Source: CAYRHN01 sp964424115
GTDB taxonomy: Bacteria > Chloroflexota > Anaerolineae > Anaerolineales > Anaerolineaceae
Length of the DNA stretch: 64,000 bases
Assembly: GCA_964424115.1 (NCBI GenBank)
Contig: CAYRHN010000019.1
Location: 1-64,000, forward strand
Direction: 5' to 3'
Part shown: positions 1 through 9,102 of the stretch, one piece after another
How the letters are laid out: each line of letters opens with the position of its first letter
How positions within the stretch are numbered: the stretch's first letter is position 1
Translations under genes and position numbers: made by a program
The notes under the pieces: model-generated
What the model saw: the letters and a program-made list of their open reading frames with translations, nothing else
Database searches by the model: none
Told to the model about the DNA's origin: nothing

Positions 1-850
1 TGTCGACCACGCCGCTCAGCAAGCGGGTGAGCACCGTGGCGCTGGTATTGCCGTCATACACCTTGTTACTTGCGGTGAAGCTGCCGGTCAGGTGCTTTGC
101 GGTGATATCGGCGGTGGTGGTGGCCACCGAATCGAGCAGGTAGTTGCCCTTGTCGGTGCCGCCCAGACTGTAACCGGTCAGGGTGACCGTCTTGCCGGTG
201 CCGATATCTTTGGTGTCAAAGGTTGCCGTGCCGTCTGTCAGACTGACCGCATCGCCGCTAATAGCGCCGATCAGGGCACGGGTGAGCACCGTGGCAGTAG
301 TATTACCGTCGTACACCTTGCTCTCGGCAGTGAAGCTGCCAGTGATGTGCCTGGCAGAGATGACGCCTGTGGTATCGTTGGTAAATGTCACGTGATAGTT
401 CAGTCCGCTATTGCCGTCGTTTACTGTGCCGGCAGGGATGAGGCTCTTACCGGTGTTGACCTGTTTGTTGTCAAAGGTCTGCGTCCACGCAGCGGTATCC
501 CCGATTGCCAGGCCTCCGGATGTGATGGTCGGTGTGCCGGTTGAGACGGAGGTTGAGTCGTATATCTTAGCATCTGTGACAGCAGTGACCGTGATCGCCC
601 GAATAGTGATGACGCCTGTGGTGTTGGTCACAAAGGTCACCGAATAGTTCAGGCCGCTGTTGCCGTCATTCACTGCCCCGGCGGGGGTGAGGGTCTTGCC
701 CGTATTGACATGTTTGTTGTCGAAGGTCTGCGTCCATGTAGCCGAGTCACCGCTTGCCAGGCTGCCGGAAGTGATAGTCGGCGTGCCGGTTGAGACGGTG
801 GTGCCGTCGTAGATCTTGGTATCCGTGACTGCCGTGACCGTGACTGCGCG
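1..850 (-). repeat. Tandem YDG/MBG-type coding repeats
   Basis: Repeated units with the KIYDGTT/KVYDGNT motif recur in the C-terminal part of the giant protein. The near-identical stretches around 455-495 and 698-738 are about 243 bp apart, and a divergent subtype follows towards position 1. These repeats are typical of the stalks of large secreted adhesins. The array continues off the window. Confidence 0.7.
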
Positions 851-3800
851 GGCAGTGATCTGCAACTGCGCGCTGCCGGTACTGGCTTCATAAGTGGAAT
901 CTCCCGCAAAGCTGGCGCCTATCCCGCTGGCGTACGTGCCGACATTGTCGAGCAGTACGGCAGTGCAGCTCGCGTACCCACTGCTATCCGTAGTCCCGGT
1001 GCAGGCTGCTGCGCCGTTCAGGGTGAAGCTGATGGTCTTGTTGTTCACAGCGGCTCCGCCAACAACACGGGTCAGGTTGGCCGAAAGTGAGGCCGTGTTA
1101 CCATAGACATCCGTGACCGGATAAGTGGTCAGGTTAGTGGCAATTGGGATTTGCCGTTCATACGCGCCGCGGTCGTCATAAGTGCGGGTACCGGCGCCGT
1201 TGTTGGGCATGGCTGGGTCATCCATGCGTTCCTTGCCTTCAATATCGGTATCTGGCCAATTGGTAGTACCCGAATTGGCGCTGTCGATCGCCGGGGAGAG
1301 AGCCAGCAGGTGATAATCGCCGCCAGTAGCGCCGACAGTTTGGGTCGCCAGGGCAGCCGGAGCGACAAACAGCGGATCGCCTTCCAGCCCGTGCAGTTCT
1401 TGCCCAGAAACAGCTGCTTTGAAGGCTGCTAGGGTAGGATATCCGGTTCCATCCCACTTGATCTGGGTGGTGCCGCCACTCCGGTAGTACAGGTTGTAGT
1501 CAACCGTAGTTCCTGCCAATGAAGTGTCGTCTACATACAAGTTGCCTATCTTTCGGCCGGAGGTGCCGGTGTCCAGGCCATTGTTGGACATGATATTGTT
1601 GACGACTGTGGCGCCGCCGGAATTCAATTCCAGGTTGATCCCAGAAGTGTAATTGCCGTGGACTGTGTTGCCATTTATGTAGTTCCCCGATGAGGTATTG
1701 TTATCGATGCCGTGATCGCTGTTGCCATAGACCAGGTTTCCAACGATCCAGTTGTTATTCGAGCCGTCACCGGTTGAAATATAAACATTGATCCCGGAAT
1801 CTTCGTTATCGAAGACGATATTGTGAAGGATCAGATTGTTATCGCTGTCATCCAGCTCGATCCCGGCTGCATCGGTGATCGGATTTGTCCCGTCTGCCGA
1901 GGAATTGCCCCAAGAGGTGTTATTGCTGACCACATTGTTATTGCTTTGATGCGTCAGGCGAATGCCTGTACAGGTGTTTTCTTGAGCAATATTGCCGGTG
2001 ATCGTTGAATTCACAACAGTTTTGAAGTGGATGGCTTGCTGGTGCTCGCCGTACACATGGTGTCCAGAATCCACGATATGGTTATTCGAAATGGTGATGT
2101 GATCGGAGTTCTGCGCATAGATACCTTTAAAGGCTGTGCTGGTGACGTGAAATCCGTCAATCACAATGTAACTTCTACCGCTGATGTAAAAAGCTGCGCC
2201 GTTGGTTGTGCTTCCGTTACCACTCATCACCACTGTGGGGTCGGCCATGAAGGTGATCGGATTGCCGGGCGTGCCGTTGTAATTGATCAGCCAGACGGTT
2301 TCCGCGTAGGTACCGAACAGGACGTGCACGGTATCGCCGGAACGGGCTACCGTTTCACCTTTCGAAACAGTACAGAAGGGTAGAGAAGGCGATGTTCCTG
2401 GGCCGGCATCGGTGCAGGAGGGATTGGTGTTATCCACATAGTAAATATCTGCAACAGAGTTGACCGTGACATTGACCGTGACCGTGTCGAACAAGCCACC
2501 ACCGTCCGCCACCCGTACGGTAAAGGTATCCGAGCCGTTGTAGCTTGCCGTGGGGGTGTAGGTGATCGACTTTGAGGTACCGGTGCCGCTTGCCCCGGTG
2601 ACTGTGCCGTGCGCCGGGCTTACAGATAGGCTCCAGGTCAGGGTGGTCGCGGCGTCCTGGTCAGTGGCATGCAGCACCAACGGCGTCGAAGCGGTATCTT
2701 CATCTGTAACAATGACTTGCGGGTCGGCTTCTGTGATCACAGGAGCCTCATTGGCATTGGTGACCGTCACAGCGATGGACTGGCTGTCGGTCAGCGTGCC
2801 GTCAGACACCTGCACAATGACATCGTACACATTGTTTGTGCCGGCGTCAGTGGGCGCCTCAAAGTTCGGCGCATCGATGAATCTCAGCTCGCCGGTGGAA
2901 GAATTGATGGTGAACAAAGCCTGGTCAGCTCCGCCGATGATCGAGAATACCGGAGTCTTGGCAGGATCCATGGTGACAGTGACGGTGGTGACTGCGGTGG
3001 TGTTCTCCGGAATGGAGATGCTGGCCGTATCGCCGCCGCCGTTGGAGGTGATCACCGGGGCTTCGTCAACATTTGTGACCGTCACCGAAATGGCCTGGCT
3101 GTCGGTCAAAGAGCCGTCCGAAGCCTGAACAGTCACTTCATAAACGTTATCGGTATTCGCATCGGTTGGCGCTTCAAAATTCGGGTAGGTGATGAAGGCC
3201 AGGGCCCCGCTGCTGGAATTGATCGTAAATTTCGCCTGATCCGCTCCGCCAATGATCGAATAGGTGATAGTTTCTCCCAGATCCCCATCAGTGGCCTGCA
3301 CGGTGGTGACCGCGGTGGTGTTCTCCGGCATGGAGATGCTGGCTGTATCACCGCCGCCGTTGGAGATGATCACGGGGGTGAATTCATTTACATCGGTTAC
3401 CGTTACCGATATCGCCTGGGTGTCGCTGGATGTGCCGTCTGCCGCTTGAACCACCACTTCGTAAACATTATTGGTGTCAGCATCGGTTGGCGTTTCGCGA
3501 TCTGGTGCAGTGGCAAATGCAAGTGCGCCGCTGGTCGGATTGATTGTAAACAAGGCCTGGTCTGCTCCGCCGCTGATCGAGTAGGTGGCGGTCTTGCCAG
3601 TATCCACTGTAGCAAAAACCGTGGTCACAGGGGTGGTGTTCTCCGGGATCGAGACGCTGGCGGTAGCACCGCCGCCATTGGAGGTGATCACCGGTGCTTC
3701 ATAAACATTAGTGACCGAGATGGTAAATGCTTTTTCATAATAGAGGCCGTGAGAATCAGTGCTGCGCACCCGGATGGAGTAACTGTTCTTGGTCTCATAA

Positions 3801-4591
3801 TCGAATACCGCGGATGTGCGTAAGTTGGCGCCAGAGATGTTAAAAGATGCGTTATCGGTGGAACCGGTTCCTGAAACCAGGGTATAGGTGAACGTATCTC
3901 CAGCGTCAGGATCTGTGGACGTGAAGGCGCCGACCGTTGTATTGATCGCGGAATTTTCTAATACAGAACTGTTGGATAAGGTAATGTTTGTTGGTGGTTG
4001 ATAGTAGGTGAGGGTGATGGTGATGTAATCCACCGACGCCGTACGGTTGTTATTTGAACTTACGGAAAGGACTACGCCGAAATCCGTATCGGTAACATCC
4101 GCAACAGTGATGCCCGCATTCCAGTTATCCGTTGTTCCGCCATAGGATTGGGCAGCTTCGGATGTTGGCCATTCTGTAGTGGTCAGCGCTTTGTTATCTC
4201 CGACTACCGTTCCGGCGCCGTTGACAAGTCTGACGGTAACATCCCGCACGTCTGTCCCACCACCGGTGCCGCTTTCAAACCGGCCGATCGTTACCGTAAT
4301 TCCAGTGATGGTGGCATCGGCGGGAATGGTGGAAAAATTAAAATTGGATGCCCGCAGGTAATGCGATGTCGAATAAAAGACGCTAACAGTCGCATATGAA
4401 TTATCGTTTCCGGTAATCCTTGTCGGATTGGACCAGGTCGCGGATCCCCCTCCTGAATTCCAATCAGCTCCTGTTCCAGGATATGTCGGTCCCAGGCCGC
4501 TGGCAATCACCACCGAGCCGGGTGCGGTAAGGAGCATGGTCAATACAGTCAAGAAAGTAAGAGCGACCTGCCAAGTTTTTCTGGGGTTCAT
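1..4591 (-). CDS. Giant secreted repeat protein (cadherin-like, beta-helix, YDG/MBG repeats), 3' partial
   Basis: One uninterrupted minus-strand frame of at least 1530 codons starts at ATG 4591 behind an AGGAGG box 5 nt upstream and runs off the left edge. Reading down the frame: signal peptide (residues 1 to about 30); a beta-sandwich region; three or four cadherin-like repeats (about 190-615) with repeated IPENTT and GGADQA motifs; a VCBS/Ig-like module with VTDEDT and YNGSDTF (about 616-707); a right-handed parallel beta-helix rich in NN/GN turns (about 714-1147); a bacterial Ig-like domain with a Cys pair (about 1148-1247); then at least three YDG/MBG-type repeats (KIYDGTT, TGTPTITSG) to the edge. 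This is a secreted surface or matrix protein. Function is inferred from domains only: adhesion, or binding or modifying polysaccharide. The C-terminal anchor or sorting signal lies outside the window. The frame was checked at three distant points. Short frames on either strand here are shadows. Confidence 0.9.
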   Translation of the reverse strand, partial: MNPRKTWQVALTFLTVLTMLLTAPGSVVIASGLGPTYPGTGADWNSGGGSATWSNPTRITGNDNSYATVSVFYSTSHYLRASNFNFSTIPADATITGITVTIGRFESGTGGGTDVRDVTVRLVNGAGTVVGDNKALTTTEWPTSEAAQSYGGTTDNWNAGITVADVTDTDFGVVLSVSSNNNRTASVDYITITLTYYQPPTNITLSNSSVLENSAINTTVGAFTSTDPDAGDTFTYTLVSGTGSTDNASFNISGANLRTSAVFDYETKNSYSIRVRSTDSHGLYYEKAFTISVTNVYEAPVITSNGGGATASVSIPENTTPVTTVFATVDTGKTATYSISGGADQALFTINPTSGALAFATAPDRETPTDADTNNVYEVVVQAADGTSSDTQAISVTVTDVNEFTPVIISNGGGDTASISMPENTTAVTTVQATDGDLGETITYSIIGGADQAKFTINSSSGALAFITYPNFEAPTDANTDNVYEVTVQASDGSLTDSQAISVTVTNVDEAPVITSNGGGDTASISIPENTTAVTTVTVTMDPAKTPVFSIIGGADQALFTINSSTGELRFIDAPNFEAPTDAGTNNVYDVIVQVSDGTLTDSQSIAVTVTNANEAPVITEADPQVIVTDEDTASTPLVLHATDQDAATTLTWSLSVSPAHGTVTGASGTGTSKSITYTPTASYNGSDTFTVRVADGGGLFDTVTVNVTVNSVADIYYVDNTNPSCTDAGPGTSPSLPFCTVSKGETVARSGDTVHVLFGTYAETVWLINYNGTPGNPITFMADPTVVMSGNGSTTNGAAFYISGRSYIVIDGFHVTSTAFKGIYAQNSDHITISNNHIVDSGHHVYGEHQQAIHFKTVVNSTITGNIAQENTCTGIRLTHQSNNNVVSNNTSWGNSSADGTNPITDAAGIELDDSDNNLILHNIVFDNEDSGINVYISTGDGSNNNWIVGNLVYGNSDHGIDNNTSSGNYINGNTVHGNYTSGINLELNSGGATVVNNIMSNNGLDTGTSGRKIGNLYVDDTSLAGTTVDYNLYYRSGGTTQIKWDGTGYPTLAAFKAAVSGQELHGLEGDPLFVAPAALATQTVGATGGDYHLLALSPAIDSANSGTTNWPDTDIEGKERMDDPAMPNNGAGTRTYDDRGAYERQIPIATNLTTYPVTDVYGNTASLSANLTRVVGGAAVNNKTISFTLNGAAACTGTTDSSGYASCTAVLLDNVGTYASGIGASFAGDSTYEASTGSAQLQITARAVTVTAVTDTKIYDGTTVSTGTPTITSGSLASGDSATWTQTFDNKHVNTGKTLTPAGAVNDGNSGLNYSVTFVTNTTGVITIRAITVTAVTDAKIYDSTSVSTGTPTITSGGLAIGDTAAWTQTFDNKQVNTGKSLIPAGTVNDGNSGLNYHVTFTNDTTGVISARHITGSFTAESKVYDGNTTATVLTRALIGAISGDAVSLTDGTATFDTKDIGTGKTVTLTGYSLGGTDKGNYLLDSVATTTADITAKHLTGSFTASNKVYDGNTSATVLTRLLSGVVD
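2745..3720 (-). repeat. Tandem cadherin-like coding repeats, period about 320 bp
   Basis: Three clearly related units recur inside the giant gene. The plus-strand pattern gtgaccgtcacc followed by a Trp/Gln-Ser rich junction restarts near 2760, 3077 and 3397, so the period is about 318-321 bp (106-107 residues). Each unit carries the IPENTT, GGADQA and AVQVSD-like positions of a cadherin/VCBS fold. The DNA similarity is high enough to make internal recombination or assembly collapse plausible. Confidence 0.75.
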
Positions 4592-4993
4592 TTATTCCTC
4601 CTGTTGGGTGAGTGAACCAAATCAAATAAAGAAATGAAGTTCATGCTTTCAAGTGGGTGAGGGGCCGGGTTGCGATCCAACGATATTCCTCCCTTTCTGG
4701 AGTCAATAACCAAATACATGCTTGCTTTCTATCTTTTCCCACCTTGTGGAAAGGTTCATGTATTGGTGAAAGCGCACGAATAAGGAGACAATAAAGCAAT
4801 CTCACAGGCATTCGAAACGGTTTGGACTGCGGTGTTGGGAAAAGGTTTACCAGAAGTTCAGGCGCCGATCTTGAGATCGGTTTCCCTTGTGAAGCCTTAT
4901 GAAAATTTAATCCTATCTTGGTTGTTTTTATTGTAAATGAATCACGCTAGAAAAGCAAGCATGTCATCCATCATCTTATCGATTTCTTCTTTG
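4592..4993 (-). promoter_or_regulatory. 402-bp structured leader region between the NusG-like gene and the giant gene
   Basis: No gene is seen here. Two inverted repeats stand out. At 4709-4767, arms at 4709-4720 and 4757-4767 pair over 11 bp with one bulge, with a second smaller stem inside. At 4865-4880 is a perfect 6-bp stem (CCGATC / GATCGG) with a TTGA loop. Neither is followed by a U-run on the minus strand, so they do not look like simple terminators. Because a NusG/RfaH paralogue is encoded just upstream, a transcribed leader that recruits it is possible (inference). I could not match any known riboswitch consensus. Confidence 0.4.
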
Positions 4994-5521
4994 TCACGAC
5001 CCGGGCTCGTTGCGCGCCCCCAGTTGATCAGCTTTCAAATCCACGCTTATTTCCCGCCCCCCTGCCAGCAGTTTCAACAGAACCCGCACCCGCTCGCTTC
5101 CATTCAGGTGTACGTCGAATATGGCTTCATAGCCTGCCAGCGGTCCGGATCGAATGATCAGCGCGTCGCCGGGCTTAAATCTTACTTCCGGGCTTGCGTC
5201 GGCGCGGTTTAACAGCTCCAGGCTATTTTGCAGTTCTTCGATCACCGCATCCGGCACCACCGCCGGTTCGCCGCCAAAGCTCACCATCCCGGTTGAGAAA
5301 GGCATCCATTGGTAAGAGACTGCTGCCGGGGCGCTCAGATCCAGATGCACAAACAGGTAACCCGGAAAGTACGGCAGCATTTTCCGCGCCCGTGGGTTGA
5401 CCGGGTGCGCGTGGATTTGCGGGAAAAAGCTGTCCAATCCCAGGTTCAGCACATACTGGTGCAGGGCTGCTTCTTTCCGTGGATGGCTTTGCAAGGCATA
5501 CCACTTGAGCGACTGATTCAT
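4994..5521 (-). CDS. NusG/RfaH-like transcription antitermination factor
   Basis: This 175-residue protein has the NusG N-terminal fold at residues 5-105 (KWYALQSHPRKE start, and LPYFPGYLFV where NusG binds the RNA polymerase clamp) and a KOW domain at about 115-168 (FKPGDALIIRSGPLAGYEA). Specialised NusG paralogues (RfaH, UpxY, LoaP) bind elongating polymerase and let it read through long polysaccharide or secreted-protein operons. Its position between the giant gene and the divergent exopolysaccharide locus fits that role. The final residues may be wrong: a run of five G at about 5022-5026 (minus strand) precedes an abrupt end, and the next frame continues as an acidic amphipathic tail (DKEEIDKMMDD) ending at 4942. 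Confidence 0.88.
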   Translation of the reverse strand: MNQSLKWYALQSHPRKEAALHQYVLNLGLDSFFPQIHAHPVNPRARKMLPYFPGYLFVHLDLSAPAAVSYQWMPFSTGMVSFGGEPAVVPDAVIEELQNSLELLNRADASPEVRFKPGDALIIRSGPLAGYEAIFDVHLNGSERVRVLLKLLAGGREISVDLKADQLGARNEPGS

Positions 5522-5571
5522 AAGTTGGCAGGATTGTTGGATCTTTTGAAGATTTGGAATGACAATAAAAA

Positions 5572-5595
5572 ATTATAGCATACTACCATCTGGTA
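5572..5595 (-). promoter_or_regulatory. Extended -10 promoter and inverted repeat upstream of the NusG-like gene
   Basis: On the minus strand, TGCTATAAT (5572-5580) is a perfect extended -10 element about 50 bp upstream of the NusG-like start. Just upstream of it is TACCA-TC-TGGTA (5584-5595), a perfect inverted repeat that could be an operator. No good -35 is seen, which is normal for extended -10 promoters. Confidence 0.5.
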
Positions 5596-5625
5596 ATCTC
5601 TCTGAATTTCGGCTAAAATTCCAGG

Positions 5626-6684
5626 ATGAAATCGAGGTTTTCCCGCATCGCTATGGATTTCCCTGCCCTGATCCCAAATCTGCTCGTCCTCATTGTCTTT
5701 GTCGGCCTGGATGTTTTCTGGTTGTTTTCCCTTTCTGGATGGAGGATTTCTTTTGGGCCGCGCGCTTTGCCGGTGACCATGTTTGCGGTCTTACGCGGTG
5801 CTTTATTTGTCATTTGGATTGTGCTTCAGGCGCGGGTGATCCGAAACGCCCCGGTTCAGCTATCCTTTTATACCTTCCTGGGCACCAATTTGCTGCTTCT
5901 GGGCCTGGGAATCTACGGCTTCTGCATTGAGCCTTTTCAGTTGACCCAGACGCGCATCGAAGTGTCCGTTCCTGGTCTCAGTCGTCCTTTGCGCATGGTC
6001 CAGCTGAGCGATCTGCATATTGAGTACACCACTCGCCGCGAGGAGGAAGTATTGGCTTTATTGGAAGAACTTAAGCCTGACCTGATCGTAATGACCGGCG
6101 ATTACACCAGTGAGGCGTACACCAACGATTGGCAGACCTACGATGACTTGCGGAAATTTGTCTCCCGCCTGCATGCTCCGTATGGTGTCTATGCGGTCAA
6201 TGGCAATGCCGAATCCGAGTATGTGATGGGGCTTTTGTTCGAGAATATGAATGTTCGTTTGCTAGAGAATCAGGCGGTGCGTATCCCTGGCCTGGAGAAC
6301 GAACCCATCCTTTTGTTAGGGCTTAGTTATATTGACACACTGCGCGATGAACAGGACCTCCTGCTCCTGGCATCCAAGGCCAAAGCAGACGATTTCACCA
6401 TCCTGCTCTATCATAAGCCAGACCTGGCATATGCTGCCCGTGACCTGGGGGTGGATTTGTATTTGTGCGGTCATACCCACGGCGGGCAGGTGCGCCTGCC
6501 TTTCATTGGCGCCATCTACGCTAACTCCCGTTATGGAAAAACCTTCGAGATGGGGCGCTACACCCTGGATCAAATGACCCTGTTTGTCAGCCGCGGCCTG
6601 GGATTTACCGGCGGTTCGGCGCCGCGAGTGCGCTTTCTGGCCCCACCGGAAGTGGTGGTCATTGACCTTGTCCCTCAAAAATAG
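5626..6684 (+). CDS. Membrane-anchored metallophosphoesterase (YkuE-like)
   Basis: This 352-residue protein has three N-terminal membrane segments (about 15-37, 48-70 and 80-100) followed by a calcineurin-like phosphoesterase domain. Visible metal-site motifs are SDLH (D129, H131), GDY (158-160), GN (193-194), a conserved downstream His (YHKPD) and GHTHGGQ. The expected GNH[D/E] motif reads GNAE, so the catalytic His is Ala195. The fold and metal ligands are otherwise kept. YkuE-type relatives hydrolyse phosphoesters at the membrane, some acting on lipid-linked substrates; the substrate here is unknown. It is divergent from the NusG-like gene and just upstream of the exopolysaccharide promoter. 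Confidence 0.9.
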   Translation: MKSRFSRIAMDFPALIPNLLVLIVFVGLDVFWLFSLSGWRISFGPRALPVTMFAVLRGALFVIWIVLQARVIRNAPVQLSFYTFLGTNLLLLGLGIYGFCIEPFQLTQTRIEVSVPGLSRPLRMVQLSDLHIEYTTRREEEVLALLEELKPDLIVMTGDYTSEAYTNDWQTYDDLRKFVSRLHAPYGVYAVNGNAESEYVMGLLFENMNVRLLENQAVRIPGLENEPILLLGLSYIDTLRDEQDLLLLASKAKADDFTILLYHKPDLAYAARDLGVDLYLCGHTHGGQVRLPFIGAIYANSRYGKTFEMGRYTLDQMTLFVSRGLGFTGGSAPRVRFLAPPEVVVIDLVPQK

Positions 6685-6760
6685 AACCTGAGTGGATCGA
6701 AGATCCTCGGAATTCTCTAATCAACTTATTATTATTGTATAGGAATTCTTGTGGATTGTT

Positions 6761-6769
6761 TGCTATAAT
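6761..6769 (+). promoter_or_regulatory. Extended -10 promoter for the exopolysaccharide locus
   Basis: TGCTATAAT is a perfect extended -10 element, the same nine bases as upstream of the NusG-like gene. It predicts a start near 6776 and an untranslated leader of about 175 nt before ATG 6953. Confidence 0.55.
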
Positions 6770-6851
6770 GATTGAAGTCCCAAACCTTCTCACCAGTTCG
6801 CCCACCCAAACGAACCCTTTGGCAGCGCTCATAAACAAATGGACAGGATCG

Positions 6852-6871
6852 AAGCCCGTGGTTTGGGGCTT
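6852..6871 (+). terminator. Leader hairpin (possible attenuator)
   Basis: AAGCCC (6852-6857) pairs perfectly with GGGCTT (6866-6871) across an 8-nt loop and is followed by an AT-rich stretch (TAATTTAATT). It lies in the predicted leader of the tyrosine kinase gene. It could be a weak terminator relieved by an antitermination factor (inference); the stem is short. Confidence 0.3.
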
Positions 6872-6952
6872 AATTTAATTGAGCATTAAAATTCCGTGGT
6901 TGTCGGAAGGGCGGAGCGTGCTAAGGCCCTACTTTCTTCAAAGGAAGCCAAT

Positions 6953-9097
6953 ATGAAAAACGAAAATTTTGTCGATTTCTCCTGGCTGATTAATGTAGTT
7001 ACGCGCCGGAAATGGTTTATCATCATTCCTCTGGCTGTCGCGGCGTTGATTTCTTTGTTTATCCTGATCATCCTGCCGCCTGGCTACAAGGCTTCCACCA
7101 CGATCATGGTGGAACCGTCTGAAAGCTCCAAGACCAGCGAATTGAACGTCTTGATGGCCGGCGAGCGCATGGCGCTGACCTACAGCCAGATTATCAATAG
7201 CCGACCTATCCTGCAGGATGCCATTACCCAGCTCGATATGGAATTGACCGTCTCTCAACTGGCCGATATGGTCAGCGTGCAGCCCATTGAGAACACGCAG
7301 TTGATCCAGATCTCGGTCACCAGCTCTGATGATGACAAAGCGATCGCGATTGCGAATGCGATTGCGTCATCCTTTATTTCCTATATCAAGAAACTTTCTA
7401 TCGAGAGCTATAATCAGGCTCTCACCAACAACCAGGCCAGCATTGATACAAAACAAAGTGAGATCGATAAGATCATCTCCGATACGAACGTTCAAACCAA
7501 TTTAAAATCCGACCTGGAGGCCGAGAGGACCAAGCTGGATTTGACCATGTCGCGTTATAAGGATGATTATTTAGCTCTTCAGCAAAATATCCAATCGCTT
7601 GAATTGGCCATCTCCGCCAACACCAACAAAGTGCGCGTTGTGGAGCCTGCTTACATCACCAGTGCAAATGTGCTTCCCTATGTGGCTTCCTTGAACGTTT
7701 TCTTCGCCCGCGAAGTCATCACCGGCAGCACCGATGTGACCCTGAATATCAGTGGTCAGATTGCGCAGATCTACGGCCCCATGCTCACCCAGGATTACCT
7801 CTTGAATGAGGTGATCGCTCGATTATCTCTTAATGAAACTCCCGCTTCGCTGGCCAATCGTATCACGTATGAGTCTCTGGCCGGTACACAGTTGCTGCAT
7901 ATCAATGTCAGCGATAACGATCCCTCACAGGCCACTTTGATCGCTGACACACTGGCGCAGGTATTTGTGCAGCAGGTGCAAAAGAATCTTTCAATCTCCG
8001 ACAACCAGCTCCTGGTGAGCTTGCGGGCGCAAATGGAGGATCTTTCGAGCCAAATGAACACTGTCCAGGAGCAGATCAATGCCAATAATGCTCAGGCGAT
8101 TCCCATTGATCTGGAGATCGAACGCCTGAACAACGAACTGGGCGCAAAGTATTTGGATCTCCGCAGCCTGCAAACCAACTATGACCAGCTCACTCTGGAA
8201 GCCGGTCAGGCCAAGAACACGGTGGTGATTTCGGAACCTGCCACCCACGCCAAGACCATTCAAAATAAGTTCATGTATGCCGCCATTTTGATCCTGCTGG
8301 CAGCGGTCGGAAGCCTTGGTCTGGTCTTCATCCTGGAGAATTTTGACGATCGCGTCCGTTCTCAATCGGATGTTATCAGTGTTCTTGGCTCGAAGCCGAT
8401 CGGCGTGATCAGCCATATTGCCCGCGGCAAGGATAAATTTGTCTTTGGAGATAATTCCTCGCCGCATGTTTCGGAAGACTTCCGCAAAATGAGTGCGGGT
8501 CTTCGGCCGACCTTGCGTGAAATCCCGGTAAAAACTCTCCTGGTCACCAGTCCGCACCCCGGCGAAGGCAAGTCGATCATAGCCGCCAACCTTGGCCTGG
8601 TTTTTGCCAAGACCGGGACCCGCGTGATCATCATGGATGCCGACTTGCACCTCCCCCGCCAGCATGTCCTCTTTGATGTCGATATTCAAAATGGACTTTC
8701 CGACTGTCTGCTTTCCAACTTGACTGAACCCAATTTGCGCGAAACAGATACACCCGGCCTGCGCTTGCTCACCAGCGGCAACCAGCCTGGAGAACCGGCA
8801 GAGCTGCTGAGCCGGCCAACCCTTGAAAATGTACTGGACAAATTGTCCGGCAGCGCAGAATTGGTGATCATCGACTGCCCACCCATCGTCACCCTGGCAG
8901 ATGCCTCCTACCTGGCTCCGTATGTTGACGGCGCTTTACTGGTCATCCGTTCAGGCGTCACCAAGCGCAAGGAAGCTCTGGAAGCGGCCACTATTCTCAA
9001 GAATGCCGGAATCAAATTTGTGGGTGTGGTGCTGAACGATGTATTGGAGACCCCTGAAGGCTTCTACCAGTATTATGATGCCAAGGCAGGGGGGTAG
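6953..9097 (+). CDS. Wzc-type polysaccharide co-polymerase / BY-kinase
   Basis: Start ATG 6953 was chosen over an upstream GTG because AAAGGAAG lies just ahead of it, giving 714 residues. The architecture is a Wzz chain-length domain between two membrane segments (about 22-43 and 440-460) with a large extracytoplasmic coiled-coil region, followed by a cytoplasmic bacterial tyrosine kinase. The kinase has Walker A (PHPGEGKS, about 533-541), Walker A' (IIMDADLH, about 557-564) and Walker B (LVIIDCPP). The tail has only a small tyrosine cluster (FYQYYD) rather than a long one. Such proteins set polymer length and drive export by phosphorylation cycles. It heads the exopolysaccharide locus. Confidence 0.93.
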   Translation: MKNENFVDFSWLINVVTRRKWFIIIPLAVAALISLFILIILPPGYKASTTIMVEPSESSKTSELNVLMAGERMALTYSQIINSRPILQDAITQLDMELTVSQLADMVSVQPIENTQLIQISVTSSDDDKAIAIANAIASSFISYIKKLSIESYNQALTNNQASIDTKQSEIDKIISDTNVQTNLKSDLEAERTKLDLTMSRYKDDYLALQQNIQSLELAISANTNKVRVVEPAYITSANVLPYVASLNVFFAREVITGSTDVTLNISGQIAQIYGPMLTQDYLLNEVIARLSLNETPASLANRITYESLAGTQLLHINVSDNDPSQATLIADTLAQVFVQQVQKNLSISDNQLLVSLRAQMEDLSSQMNTVQEQINANNAQAIPIDLEIERLNNELGAKYLDLRSLQTNYDQLTLEAGQAKNTVVISEPATHAKTIQNKFMYAAILILLAAVGSLGLVFILENFDDRVRSQSDVISVLGSKPIGVISHIARGKDKFVFGDNSSPHVSEDFRKMSAGLRPTLREIPVKTLLVTSPHPGEGKSIIAANLGLVFAKTGTRVIIMDADLHLPRQHVLFDVDIQNGLSDCLLSNLTEPNLRETDTPGLRLLTSGNQPGEPAELLSRPTLENVLDKLSGSAELVIIDCPPIVTLADASYLAPYVDGALLVIRSGVTKRKEALEAATILKNAGIKFVGVVLNDVLETPEGFYQYYDAKAGG

Positions 9098-9102
9098 CTT
9101 CG

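Noticed and set aside
2745..3720. CRISPR array
   Set aside because: The repeats are about 320 bp, in frame and encode protein domains.
92..3823. Plus-strand frames, up to 384 aa, across the left 4 kb
   Set aside because: They lie opposite the single long minus-strand frame, contain no recognisable domain and arise from its repeated codons.
4709..4767. Cyclic-di-GMP riboswitch in the leader of the giant gene
   Set aside because: The conserved GEMM bases could not be matched on either strand.
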